The notes beneath the pieces are model-generated. The model was given only the letters and a program-made list of their open reading frames with translations, was not told the origin of the DNA and did not search any database. Positions 1 through 8,318 of a DNA stretch of 64,000 nucleotides are shown here, piece after piece. Position numbers and translations under genes: made by a program. Location: NCBI RefSeq assembly GCF_024499015.1, contig NZ_CP098604.1:2604001-2668000 (forward strand), given 5' to 3'. This stretch comes from Xanthomonas hortorum pv. pelargonii (GTDB lineage: Bacteria; Pseudomonadota; Gammaproteobacteria; Xanthomonadales; Xanthomonadaceae). Each line of letters starts with the position of its first letter. Positions within the stretch are counted from its first letter, which is position 1.

Positions 1-26
1 CGAGATGACACGAGGCTTCGCCCGTA

Positions 27-70
27 CCCTCATCCGCCCCTGCGGGGCACCTTCTCCCGAGGGGAGAAGG
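27..70. repeat. Dispersed extragenic repeat, copy 1
   Basis: A GC-rich stretch reading CCCTCATCCGCCCCTGCGGG followed by CACCTTCTCCC and a GGGGAGAAGG arm. A near copy lies in the opposite orientation at 20588-20633. The two short inverted arms suggest a small palindromic extragenic element of the kind scattered in Xanthomonas genomes. Apart from this, the tandem repeat at 115 and a weak reading frame at 454, I see no gene in the first kilobase. Confidence 0.6.
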
Positions 71-114
71 AACAGCCCTTGGTCAGCGGGCTTGGCGCCC
101 GCCGCCTGCCCCTA

Positions 115-144
115 GTCCCGGTCCCGGTCCCGGTCCCGGTCCCC
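115..144. repeat. Hexanucleotide tandem repeat (GTCCCG)n
   Basis: The hexamer GTCCCG is present four times in exact tandem, with a fifth degenerate unit. It is a short VNTR-like array in non-coding DNA. There is no spacer structure, so it is not a CRISPR. Confidence 0.85.
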
Positions 145-453
145 CGAGGTTCGCTCTCGTCGACGGTGGCACTGGCCCATTCATCTCGGCCGAAGGGCGA
201 AGCTCTACTGAGCTGCTACCACCACACGCAAGAGCCAGCTCGGCGCCCAGACACATCGCCACCTCATTTACATGACGATATCTCGCTAGTGTGCATGACG
301 TTGTTTTACAAAGAATTTCCCAGCTTCTGCAGAATTGGGCAACAACCGTAAGGTTGCCGTCAGGTCGCACCGGCGGCCAGGCGCGAAGGTCGTCTGGCGG
401 CCACCAACGCCGCTCGGGGACGCGCCGCGCTCCGGTCTGCCGCGGAGTCCGTC

Positions 454-813
454 ATGCGCCTGGTCCGATACCTGTTCGTGTTGATCGTCGTGCTGTCCAC
501 CAGTGCCTGGACGGCACCTACCCAGCCCGAATTGCCGGGGACCTGGCCCCGTGCCGCGCTGTTGACCCAACCCGCCACGGCCGAGCGTGACCTGCGAGTG
601 GCCGTGGGTCGCTGTGATCTGGCAGTGCAGGGACCCGCGGCCGGAGCATGCGATAGCGCGGCCGCCCACGCCGATCAGCGCGGTTGCGCACAGGGCCTGG
701 CGTGTCGGCAAGGGGCAGGGCGTGGAGCTGGCCGTAACGACCGCGACCGCGAGCATGCCCAGCGTGCTGGCAATACGCAGCCAGATCAACGTGGCTTTCA
801 GCAACCTGTCTGA
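454..813 (+). CDS. Possible small exported protein, doubtful
   Basis: The frame opens with a convincing signal peptide (MRLVRYLFVLIVVLSTSAWTA) and has a GGAG about seven bases before the ATG. After about residue 40 the translation turns into arginine, alanine and glycine-rich sequence typical of an out-of-frame GC-rich stretch, so the gene may be frameshifted or decayed. A minus-strand frame here also contains a hydrophobic segment. I do not recognise a family. Confidence 0.25.
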   Translation: MRLVRYLFVLIVVLSTSAWTAPTQPELPGTWPRAALLTQPATAERDLRVAVGRCDLAVQGPAAGACDSAAAHADQRGCAQGLACRQGAGRGAGRNDRDREHAQRAGNTQPDQRGFQQPV

Positions 814-1053
814 TCGGGGATGACGGCGCGCAGCTGCCGAAGTCGAATGCGACAGTCGGAATGCGGCACCGCACTGACAGACGCACCGGCAAGCACCCAA
901 CCACGGCGGCGTGACTGCCTGGGCTGAGCGCTTGCCGTTATCCAGTCCGCTTGCGACCTGGCAGCCGGCGTCGTCGTGGGGCAAGGCCCAACTGCCTGGT
1001 CCAGCACGCTGACTGCCTGGCGGCGAACCGCCAGACAGATGCCGGCGTGGGGA

Positions 1054-1446
1054 TTATTGCGGTGAGATTTGCGGATCGTTGCCGACCTGCGGGTCGCAGC
1101 TGAACAAGAGTTTGCGCTTCTCGTCTTCGATGATCACGGTCAAGAAAATCAGCGTCGCCTTGTTATTGCGATTGACGACCGACACGCTGCGCCCATCGTC
1201 GGCGATCTTCGGCTCCTCGAGCTGGTCGTGCGCGTCCGAACTCAGCAGACTGCGAATGCGAAACTGATAGGGCACGTCTACATCGAAACGGTAGACCAAG
1301 GTCACATCTTGTTGCCCCTTGCCTACCAGCAGCAGGTCCGGCGAGAAGCTGTAGAAATACTCGCCTTTCCCGCTGTTGCCGCCAAAATCCACACGCGCCA
1401 CGGTGAGAGTGATGATGATGCTCGCGTTCTCATTCGATTCCGTCAT
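1054..1446 (-). CDS. Small hypothetical protein coupled to the STAND regulator
   Basis: A 130-residue protein starting MTESNENASIIITLTVARVD. It has no signal peptide or membrane segment and alternates hydrophobic and polar residues, which suggests a beta-rich fold. Its ATG overlaps the TGA of the upstream regulator gene by four bases (ATGA at 1443-1446), so the two are very probably translated together. The pairing suggests a partner or output protein of the STAND regulator, but I do not recognise the family and give it no function. The longer frame running further upstream lies in a wrong frame of the regulator gene and is not used. Confidence 0.7.
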   Translation of the reverse strand: MTESNENASIIITLTVARVDFGGNSGKGEYFYSFSPDLLLVGKGQQDVTLVYRFDVDVPYQFRIRSLLSSDAHDQLEEPKIADDGRSVSVVNRNNKATLIFLTVIIEDEKRKLLFSCDPQVGNDPQISPQ

Positions 1447-4400
1447 GACTTGTCCTGTTCCTTGAATAGCGGGGCATAGAGGGAGACGAATCCCGGGTGG
1501 CGGTAGCCCGCGTGATACAGCCATCCGAGCTGTTGCGTAACGGCGCTGCGCTGGCCCAGGTGCACCTGCGCGCGAATCCAGGGGTCGAGCAGGTTCTTGT
1601 CGCGGCTGTTGGCGATGTCCTTGCCGAGCACCGCCACCGCGCGTTGCCACGCCGCGCGAGCACCGGCGCCGTTGCCGGCAGCGGCCTGCTGTTCGCCGTG
1701 CCAGACCAGCGCCTGGGCCAGGGCCGAGAGGCCGAGCAGATCGTCGGGCCTGGCGCGATGCAACGCATCCAGCTGCGCAACGATCGGTGCAAGGCTGTCG
1801 GCATTCGTGTCCGAGCGGGCGGTGTGCACCCGCTGCAAGCGCAGCGCGATGATGGCGTCCAGCCATTGCCATTCCGGCAACGGTTGCGCCTGTTTCAGCA
1901 CATCGGCCATGGTCTGGCGGGCCCGGTCGAGGTGGCGCTCGGCCAGATCGGGATGCCCGTCCAGTGCGGCCATCCAGCCGACCTGTGCGTCGGCGTGCGC
2001 CAGATCGCGACGCCAGGCGACATTGTCCGGTTGCAACGCCACCAGTGCCTGCAGCATGCGCACGCTGTTCTGCGCATCGGTCTGCGCCTGCACCAGATGG
2101 CCGCGCGCCAGTGCCAGGTTGGAGGTGCGGATCAGCGATCCGGCCAGACGCCGCCGCCAGGCATGCGCGTCGGGATCTTGTTCGACCAGTGCGCCCAGCA
2201 TGGCGATCTGCTCGCGGTAGCCCTGCTCGGCAGGTGCCAGCAAGCCCTGCATTTCCTGGGTCAGACTGAGCCAGGACAAGCTGTCGACAAGTTCGTAACG
2301 CAGCGATGCGTTGTCCGGCGTGCGTGCCAGCAGCTGGCGTTTGAGTGCGATCGAGCGCGCGAAGAAACCGATCGCGGCGTTGGTCTGGCCTTGCTCCTTG
2401 GCCAGCGTGCCAAGGTTGTTGAGTGCGTAGGACAGCTCCAGTTGCCAGCGCGGATCCTGCGGCGCGGTGCGCACCAGCCATTCGCAGGCCGCCAGATACT
2501 GCGACCAATACCGGTGCGCCAGCGGCAACTGCTTGCCTTTGTAGGCAAGGTCCCCCAGCCAATATGCGGTTTGCCCGGTTTCGGCCTGCGCCTCCAGCGA
2601 GCCGGGCGCACGCACACGTGCCTGCTCGGCCGTGGCAGCGGCACGCGTAAATGCCGCATGCGCTTCGTCCAATTTGCCCTGATTCATCAGCACTTCGCCG
2701 GTGGTGCGCAGGGCGCGTGCGTGGTTGATCAGATCGCCAGGCTGCATGCTCGCGTTGGGCAGGTCTTCCAGATAGCGCAGCGCGCGGCTGCCCACGCTGT
2801 CGAGCAGTTTGAGGTTGCCCACGGTGCGCAATTGCTCGGCCAGATCGCCCAGCATGTAGCTCACCAGTTGCTGCGCCTGGTCGCGGCGTTGTTCGGCCAC
2901 TTGCTGCGCTTGCCGCGCTTGCCAGCCCAGCAGCATCGAGGCGCTTGCCAGCACCACCAGCAAGGTCGCCGCCACCGCATACATCCCGCGCCGTTGCCGC
3001 TGCGAGCGCTCGCAGGCATGCAGGAACGCGTGATCCACCGCGCCCAACTCCTGCGGCATGCGCCGCGCCGCTTCGCGCGCTTCGCTCAAGGGGCGCCCGC
3101 TGTTGAGCAGATGATCGGTGCGCCGGCCTTCGGCGGCCCAGCGCTGTGCGGCCAGTTGCAGGCGTTTGTGGGCCTGCAGCAGGCGGCGGTTTTCATGGAT
3201 CCACTCGGCCGCGCGCGGCCATTGCCGCAGCAAGGCTTCATGCGCAACCGCAAACCCCGGCTCGCCTGCGACCAATTCGCTGACGAACAATCGCGCATGC
3301 ACGAAGGCATCCACCAACACGCGTGCAGCGCTGTTCTGGGGCAATGCCGACCACAACGCACGCCGCGCGGTCACCGCATCGCTGTCGGGATGGATCACGC
3401 TCAGCAACGTCAGCACCTCGCCGAGCGCGGCCTGCGCGGTGGGCGGCAAGGCACGAAATGTGTGTTCGGCATGGTGTGCCAACGCGCCTTCCAGCCCGCC
3501 CAGTGCGCGGTAGGCCGCAAAGGTCAGCAGGCCATCGTCGCTGCGTTGTGCGTGCAGTGCATGCAACAAGTGCTGCAGCAACGGCAAGGCATCGGGCTGG
3601 CGCGCGGTGGCGTCGCGCAGTACATCATCCAGGCGGCTGGCGCTGTCGCGGTCTTCTTCGAAGCGCAGCCCGGCCATCGCTGCAGGCACCCGAATGATTT
3701 GGCCGATCTCGCCATCGCGCGGCGGCAGCAGATCCACATGCCCGTCGCCACGTTTGAGCTCCACGATCTGCGGCAAGGCATCGATCAGGCGCGGATAGAA
3801 ATCGCTGCGGGTGAGCATCAGTACCGCCACCTGCGCGCTGCTGCACAGCGATTGCAATGCGGCAGCCAATGCGGCGCGGTCGGCATCGGTGATACCGGGG
3901 GTGGCCACCATCGCTTCGGCATGGTCGATCACCAACAGCAGATGGCGTTGGGTCTGCAGGCTGTCGCGCGCCGGGGCGCTCTGGCGCATTGCCTCGCCAA
4001 TGGCCGCATGCAGTGGTGCCGGGCGTTGCAACCAATCGGGCAGCAGCGCCGTCTGCGCCGGCGAAAATACCGCGCGCCCGTTCGGTGCCCAGTCGCCGAG
4101 TGCGCGCGCCAGCGTGTCCAGCACATCGCCGCCATGGCACTGCGCCAGGTTGCAATAGGCCACCGCCACCGCTTCCAGGCCATCCAGGCCGCCGGGCTGC
4201 GACAACAACGGCACCACGCCGGCGCGCAGCAGGGATGTCTTGCCGCAACCGCTGGCACCGCTCACCAGCACCAGCCCGCGTTGGCTGTGCAACTGCGCGC
4301 GCATCGCGCTCAATACCTGCGCAATGGCGTGGCTACGGCCGAAAAACACCTCGGCATGCGCGGGAGCGAACGCCTGCAACCCCACGTAGGGATTGCCGTG

Positions 4401-4793
4401 CTCCCACGCCCGCGCGCCAATCACGACGCCGCGATAATCCTCGGGAAACACCACTTTGGGCAGCAGCCGGTAACCGCGCTTGCGGATGGTTTCGATGTAG
4501 CGCGGTTGGCGGCTGTCGTCGCCGAGTTTGCGGCGCAGCTGGGCGATGGTCTTGTGTACCGGGTTGTCGCCGTAAAAGCTGCCGTGCCACACCTCGATCA
4601 ACAACTGCTCGGCGCTGATGACCTCGCCTGCGCGCTCGGCCAGCGCGATCAGCACTTCCATCATGCGCGGTTCCAGCGTGATGGTCTGGCCGTCATCGAT
4701 CAGCGCCAGCCGTTCCGGCTCGACCAGCAATGGCCCAAGCCGAAACCGTGGGACGGAGCTCAGCTGCGTGACGCGCTCGCTTCGAAGAGACAT
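1443..4793 (-). CDS. Winged-helix / STAND NTPase / TPR transcriptional regulator
   Basis: About 1116 residues from an ATG at 4793. An N-terminal OmpR/CadC-type winged helix covers roughly residues 15-113 and includes ETIRKRGYRLLPK. Next comes a STAND-type P-loop ATPase with Walker A GASGCGKTS near residue 180. A single hydrophobic segment near residue 610 (AVAATLLVVLASASMLLGWQ) is followed by helical repeats that look like TPRs. The layout fits a membrane-anchored, signal-sensing regulator that would bind DNA through its cytoplasmic N-terminus. I chose the MSLRSERV start because the winged helix begins soon after it; the frame is open a further 57 codons upstream. The following 130-residue gene overlaps its stop. 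The signal and targets cannot be read from the sequence. Confidence 0.8.
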   Translation of the reverse strand: MSLRSERVTQLSSVPRFRLGPLLVEPERLALIDDGQTITLEPRMMEVLIALAERAGEVISAEQLLIEVWHGSFYGDNPVHKTIAQLRRKLGDDSRQPRYIETIRKRGYRLLPKVVFPEDYRGVVIGARAWEHGNPYVGLQAFAPAHAEVFFGRSHAIAQVLSAMRAQLHSQRGLVLVSGASGCGKTSLLRAGVVPLLSQPGGLDGLEAVAVAYCNLAQCHGGDVLDTLARALGDWAPNGRAVFSPAQTALLPDWLQRPAPLHAAIGEAMRQSAPARDSLQTQRHLLLVIDHAEAMVATPGITDADRAALAAALQSLCSSAQVAVLMLTRSDFYPRLIDALPQIVELKRGDGHVDLLPPRDGEIGQIIRVPAAMAGLRFEEDRDSASRLDDVLRDATARQPDALPLLQHLLHALHAQRSDDGLLTFAAYRALGGLEGALAHHAEHTFRALPPTAQAALGEVLTLLSVIHPDSDAVTARRALWSALPQNSAARVLVDAFVHARLFVSELVAGEPGFAVAHEALLRQWPRAAEWIHENRRLLQAHKRLQLAAQRWAAEGRRTDHLLNSGRPLSEAREAARRMPQELGAVDHAFLHACERSQRQRRGMYAVAATLLVVLASASMLLGWQARQAQQVAEQRRDQAQQLVSYMLGDLAEQLRTVGNLKLLDSVGSRALRYLEDLPNASMQPGDLINHARALRTTGEVLMNQGKLDEAHAAFTRAAATAEQARVRAPGSLEAQAETGQTAYWLGDLAYKGKQLPLAHRYWSQYLAACEWLVRTAPQDPRWQLELSYALNNLGTLAKEQGQTNAAIGFFARSIALKRQLLARTPDNASLRYELVDSLSWLSLTQEMQGLLAPAEQGYREQIAMLGALVEQDPDAHAWRRRLAGSLIRTSNLALARGHLVQAQTDAQNSVRMLQALVALQPDNVAWRRDLAHADAQVGWMAALDGHPDLAERHLDRARQTMADVLKQAQPLPEWQWLDAIIALRLQRVHTARSDTNADSLAPIVAQLDALHRARPDDLLGLSALAQALVWHGEQQAAAGNGAGARAAWQRAVAVLGKDIANSRDKNLLDPWIRAQVHLGQRSAVTQQLGWLYHAGYRHPGFVSLYAPLFKEQDKS

Positions 4794-5086
4794 CGCTCGG
4801 ATACCGGTCGCACAGCTGGAAGGGACCTCGACGATCGCCAACAGGCGCAGCCAGGCACGGCACGGCAGGCGCAAAAAATAGCACAGGCGGCCCGGCAGGA
4901 AATCGATGGTGATCGCTGTTCGTTCGCGCCTGTGCGCTGAAGATGCATGCGTTGCACGCCACACCGTGTGGCGATACCGGCGTCTTCACGCGCATCCATA
5001 CAGCAGCGTGTGTTGCGCATCAGGCTGTTTCGCGCGCAGCCCACCGATTAAGATGCCGCCAGCATCTTGCTGACGAGGAGTACACG

Positions 5087-6294
5087 TTGATCATCCATCC
5101 CAAAGTGCGCGGCTTCATCTGCACCACCACGCATCCGCTTGGCTGCGAGCGCAATGTGCTCGAGCAGATCGCCGCCACGCGCGCCGCGGCGTGCGTCGCG
5201 ACGGCCCGAAGAAGGTGCTGGTGATCGGCGCGTCCAGCGGCTACGGCCTGGCTTCGCGCATCACCTCTGCCTTCGGATTCGGCGCCGACACGCTGGGCGT
5301 GTTCTTCGAAAAGCCCGGCACAGCCACCAAGGCCGGTACCGCCGGCTGGTACAACTCGGCTGCGTTCGACAAGCATGCCAAGGCCGCGGGTCTGTACAGC
5401 AAGTCGATCAATGGCGATGCGTTCTCCGATGCGGCGCGTGCGCAGGTGATCGAGCTGATCAAGAGCGAGATGGGCGGCCAGGTCGACCTGGTGGTGTATT
5501 CGCTGGCCTCGCCGGTGCGCAAGTTGCCGGGCACTGGCGAAGTGAAGCGCTCGGCGCTCAAGCCGATCGGCCAGACCTACACCGCCACCGCCATCGACAC
5601 CAACAAGGACACCATCATCCAGGCCTCGATCGAGCCGGCGACAGAGCAGGAGATCGAAGACACCATCACCGTGATGGGCGGGCAGGATTGGGAATTGTGG
5701 ATCGACGCGCTGGAAGGTGCCGGCGTGCTCGCCGATGGCGCGCGCAGCGTGGCCTTCAGCTATATCGGCACCGAGATTACCTGGCCGATCTACTGGCACG
5801 GCGCGCTGGGCAAGGCCAAGGTGGATCTGGACCACACCGCGCAGCGTTTGAATGCGCGCCTGGGCAAGCACGGCGGCAGCGCCAATGTGGCGGTGCTCAA
5901 GTCGGTGGTGACCCAGGCCAGTGCGGCCATTCCGGTGATGCCGCTGTATATCTCCATGGTCTACAAGATCATGAAGGAAAAGGGCCTGCACGAAGGCACC
6001 ATCGACCAGCTGGACCGCCTGTTCCGCGAGCGCCTGTACCGCGAAGACGGCCAGCCTGCCGAGGTGGACGACGAAAACCGCTTGCGCCTGGACGACTGGG
6101 AACTGCGCGACGACGTGCAGGACGCCTGCAAGGCGCTATGGCCGCAGGTCACCACCGAGAACCTGTTCGCCCTCACCGATTACGCCGGCTACAAGCACGA
6201 GTTCCTCAAGCTGTTCGGCTTCGAGCGTGACGATGTGGATTACGACGCCGAGGTGGAGACGGACGTGAGGTTCGATTGCATCGAGTTGGGCTGA
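5087..6294 (+). CDS. fabV: FabV, NADH-dependent enoyl-ACP reductase (frameshifted as written)
   Basis: FabV performs the last reduction of each fatty-acid elongation cycle. The start is a TTG at 5087, preceded by GAGGAG six bases upstream and opening (L)[20 protein letters not shown]. That frame breaks at about 5183, within GCGCGCCGCGGC. The rest ([16 protein letters not shown] to the end) continues in another frame, as if one C were missing. The Rossmann motif GASSGYG and the catalytic Tyr-x8-Lys pair ([13 protein letters not shown], about Y236 and K245) are intact, and the restored length of about 402 residues is normal for FabV. FabV is expected to be essential in Xanthomonas, so a consensus error is more likely than a real mutation. 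An internal ATG at 5191 would give a truncated protein lacking the N-terminus. Confidence 0.93.
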
Positions 6295-6295
6295 G

Positions 6296-6321
6296 AATCG
6301 GGAATCGGGAGTGGGGAATCG
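6296..6321. repeat. GGGAATCGGGA-type extragenic repeat
   Basis: Iterations of GGGAATCGG immediately follow the fabV stop. The same motif in reverse (GATTCCCCAATCCC) is repeated at 6975-7002. This is a simple extragenic repeat with no evident coding role. Confidence 0.6.
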
Positions 6322-6527
6322 GAAAAGCCGTGGCGGCTTGGCACGCTGGTTGTGCAGTACGCAGTGCTTTGACTGTTTCCGACTCCCGACTCCATCCCAA
6401 TGCCAAATCCCGGCGCTAAAGGTCGAGACGCCGCTATGAATCGCAGGCTTTCATGTCGATCACTGGTTCGGCAGGGACGTGGCTTGATTGTTGAACCACA
6501 TCCACACTGCATGGAGCGCACGAGGTC

Positions 6528-6815
6528 ATGGACAAACTGATCGCTATCCTGGTGCTGGCCATCCTGGTCAGCGTGACCTGTGCCGTGCTGCTGCGCTTCG
6601 TCAAGCTGCACTGGTCACTCAAGGCAATCTGCAATTTTGTGATCACCACGGCCATCGTCTGTGCCGTGGTCATGCAGGACGGCTCGGCGCCGGACTGGCA
6701 GTTCGCACTGATGCTCACGCTGTTCTTCAGCGTACCGGCCTCGCTGTGCGTGGTCCTGCTGAGCGCAGCGCTGAAGTGGATCATCAACAAACGCCGCGCA
6801 CCTGCGCCCGCCTGA
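6528..6815 (+). CDS. Small inner-membrane protein, unknown function
   Basis: A 95-residue hydrophobic protein (MDKLIAILVLAILVSVTCAV at its start) with about three transmembrane segments near residues 5-25, 33-50 and 62-85 and a basic C-terminus (KWIINKRRAPAPA). It stands alone between fabV and kdgK. I recognise no family motif. Confidence 0.6.
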   Translation: MDKLIAILVLAILVSVTCAVLLRFVKLHWSLKAICNFVITTAIVCAVVMQDGSAPDWQFALMLTLFFSVPASLCVVLLSAALKWIINKRRAPAPA

Positions 6816-6974
6816 AACGCGTGAGTGCAGCGAGCAACACGTAGCAAGCATCTACTCGCCGCCCGCGATCGCGCATCACATCGCACAATCGCGCGTCAGC
6901 TCCGAGCGCACCGCGCGCTGTTAGCAACAAACCTGGCTAAAGCGCTGAAAGCCAGCGCTCTTGAATGCTCTTAC

Positions 6975-7002
6975 GATTCCCCAATCCCGATTCCCCAATC
7001 CC
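6975..7002. repeat. Extragenic repeat, inverse of the 6296 copy
   Basis: Two units of GATTCCCCAATCCC lie just downstream of the kdgK stop, in the opposite orientation to the repeat after fabV. Confidence 0.55.
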
Positions 7003-7008
7003 AGCTTT

Positions 7009-8031
7009 TCACCGCCTCACATCAAACCGCGCATCGCCCACACAGGCCTGCACATCGGCCACCGACAGCGGATTGAAATCGCCGGGAATCGAGTGCTTCA
7101 AACACCCCGCCGCCAGGCCGAAGCGCACCGTGTCCTCCAGCGACCAGCCCTCGATCAAGCCGTGCAGCACGCCGGCCGCGAAGGCATCGCCGCCGCCGAT
7201 GCGGTCGATGATCGGGGTCAGTTCCTCGCTCGGCGCGCGTGCCACCTCGCCACCGCGTGGCACCAGCATCGCGCCCAGGCTGTGGTGGTCCACGTTGTGC
7301 GCCACGCGCTGCGTGCAGGCCATCAACTGCAGTCGCGGGAACGCCGCGAAGGCCTGCTGCGCGGCCGCTTCCACGCGCGCTTCCAGCGTGTCCTGCGGGA
7401 ACTCGCCACCGAGCACCACACCGATATCGCGGTAGTCGGCAAACACCACATCCGCACAGTCGAACAGCTGGTGCAGGATGCTGCGCGCATCGCCCTGCCA
7501 GCGCTGCCATAGCTTGGGCCGGTAGTTACCGTCGAATGAGACCTTGACCCCGGCCGCACGTGCGGCGCGTGCGGCCGCCAGCGTGGCCTGCGCCACATCG
7601 GCGCCCAGCGCCGGGCTGACCCCGGACAGATGCAGCCACTGCACGCCCTCAAGCAGACGCGGCCAGTCGTAGGCATCGGCCGGCGCCAGCGCAAACGCCG
7701 AATCGGCACGGTCGTAGACCACTTCGCTGGGGCGATGGATCGCACCGGTGGTCAAAAAGTACAGACCCATGCGTCCATCCACCTGCCGCACATGGCGCGT
7801 GTCCACGTCGTGCCGCCGTAGTTCGCCCAGCACTGCCGCACCCAGCGGGTTGTCCGCCACCGTGCTGACCATGGCCACCTCGTGGCCGAAATGCGCCAGC
7901 GATACGCCAACGTTGGCCTCCGCCCCACCGCAATGCACATCCAGCCGAGGCTGCTGCAGCAGCAGCTCGTGACCAGGCGCCCCCAGGCGCAACAACAACT
8001 CTCCAAAGCACAGGATGCGGGCACGACTCAT
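7009..8031 (-). CDS. kdgK: 2-keto-3-deoxygluconate kinase (PfkB family)
   Basis: A 340-residue PfkB-family sugar kinase. The N-terminal signature (CFGELLLRLGAPGHELL, then GGAEANVGVSLAHFG) and the C-terminal anion-hole and catalytic-base motif DRIGGGDAFAAG are present. In Xanthomonas this subfamily phosphorylates 2-keto-3-deoxygluconate, which is formed from galacturonate and pectin, for entry into the Entner-Doudoroff pathway. It diverges from a TonB receptor in a pectin locus, which supports this over fructokinase or ribokinase. An operator-like palindrome lies about 60 bases upstream of its start at 8092-8108. Confidence 0.85.
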   Translation of the reverse strand: MSRARILCFGELLLRLGAPGHELLLQQPRLDVHCGGAEANVGVSLAHFGHEVAMVSTVADNPLGAAVLGELRRHDVDTRHVRQVDGRMGLYFLTTGAIHRPSEVVYDRADSAFALAPADAYDWPRLLEGVQWLHLSGVSPALGADVAQATLAAARAARAAGVKVSFDGNYRPKLWQRWQGDARSILHQLFDCADVVFADYRDIGVVLGGEFPQDTLEARVEAAAQQAFAAFPRLQLMACTQRVAHNVDHHSLGAMLVPRGGEVARAPSEELTPIIDRIGGGDAFAAGVLHGLIEGWSLEDTVRFGLAAGCLKHSIPGDFNPLSVADVQACVGDARFDVRR

Positions 8032-8091
8032 GCGGCAATTACCTCGTCTGTGTGGTGCGTCACGGGGTGGGGAGACCGGGACGCGTCAGGA

Positions 8092-8108
8092 TGACCATCG
8101 GTGTCATT
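8092..8108. promoter_or_regulatory. Operator-like palindrome upstream of kdgK
   Basis: TGACCATCGGTGTCATT contains the inverted repeat TGAC-N7-GTCA (ATGAC/GTCAT with flanks). The same 17-mer with one change (T to G) is found at 8247-8263 on the other side of the divergent intergenic region. The pattern resembles LacI-family operators such as the TGACA-n-TGTCA type. The regulator is not in this window. Confidence 0.55.
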
Positions 8109-8246
8109 CTAGCCGTCGTGATAGACGACCAATCACAAGAATAATGCGACGTGCAGGGGCTGGTTGCACCCCTTTTGTGCAAATTAGGTGAGGTTTTCTG
8201 CTGCGCTGCAAGATGTTGAACGGCGATTCAGCTGGTAACGTCGTTT

Positions 8247-8263
8247 TGACCAGCGGTGTCATT
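8247..8263. promoter_or_regulatory. Operator-like palindrome upstream of the first TonB receptor
   Basis: TGACCAGCGGTGTCATT matches the 8092-8108 site at 16 of 17 positions. It lies about 55 bases upstream of the receptor start, so each of the two divergent genes has its own copy. Binding by a pectin-responsive regulator is inference. Confidence 0.55.
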
Positions 8264-8318
8264 ACCGCCCACACCCCCGCTATTTCACGTTGTTCATGGA
8301 CCCTTGGGAGGGGAGGAC

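Noticed and set aside
115..144. Possible CRISPR-like repeat
   Set aside because: Units are contiguous hexamers without spacers; a simple tandem repeat.
1497..4940. 1147-codon open frame on the plus strand, opposite the STAND regulator
   Set aside because: Its translation is rich in Arg, Gln, His and Ala with no domain features; the minus strand encodes clear winged-helix and P-loop motifs. It is an antisense artefact of high GC.
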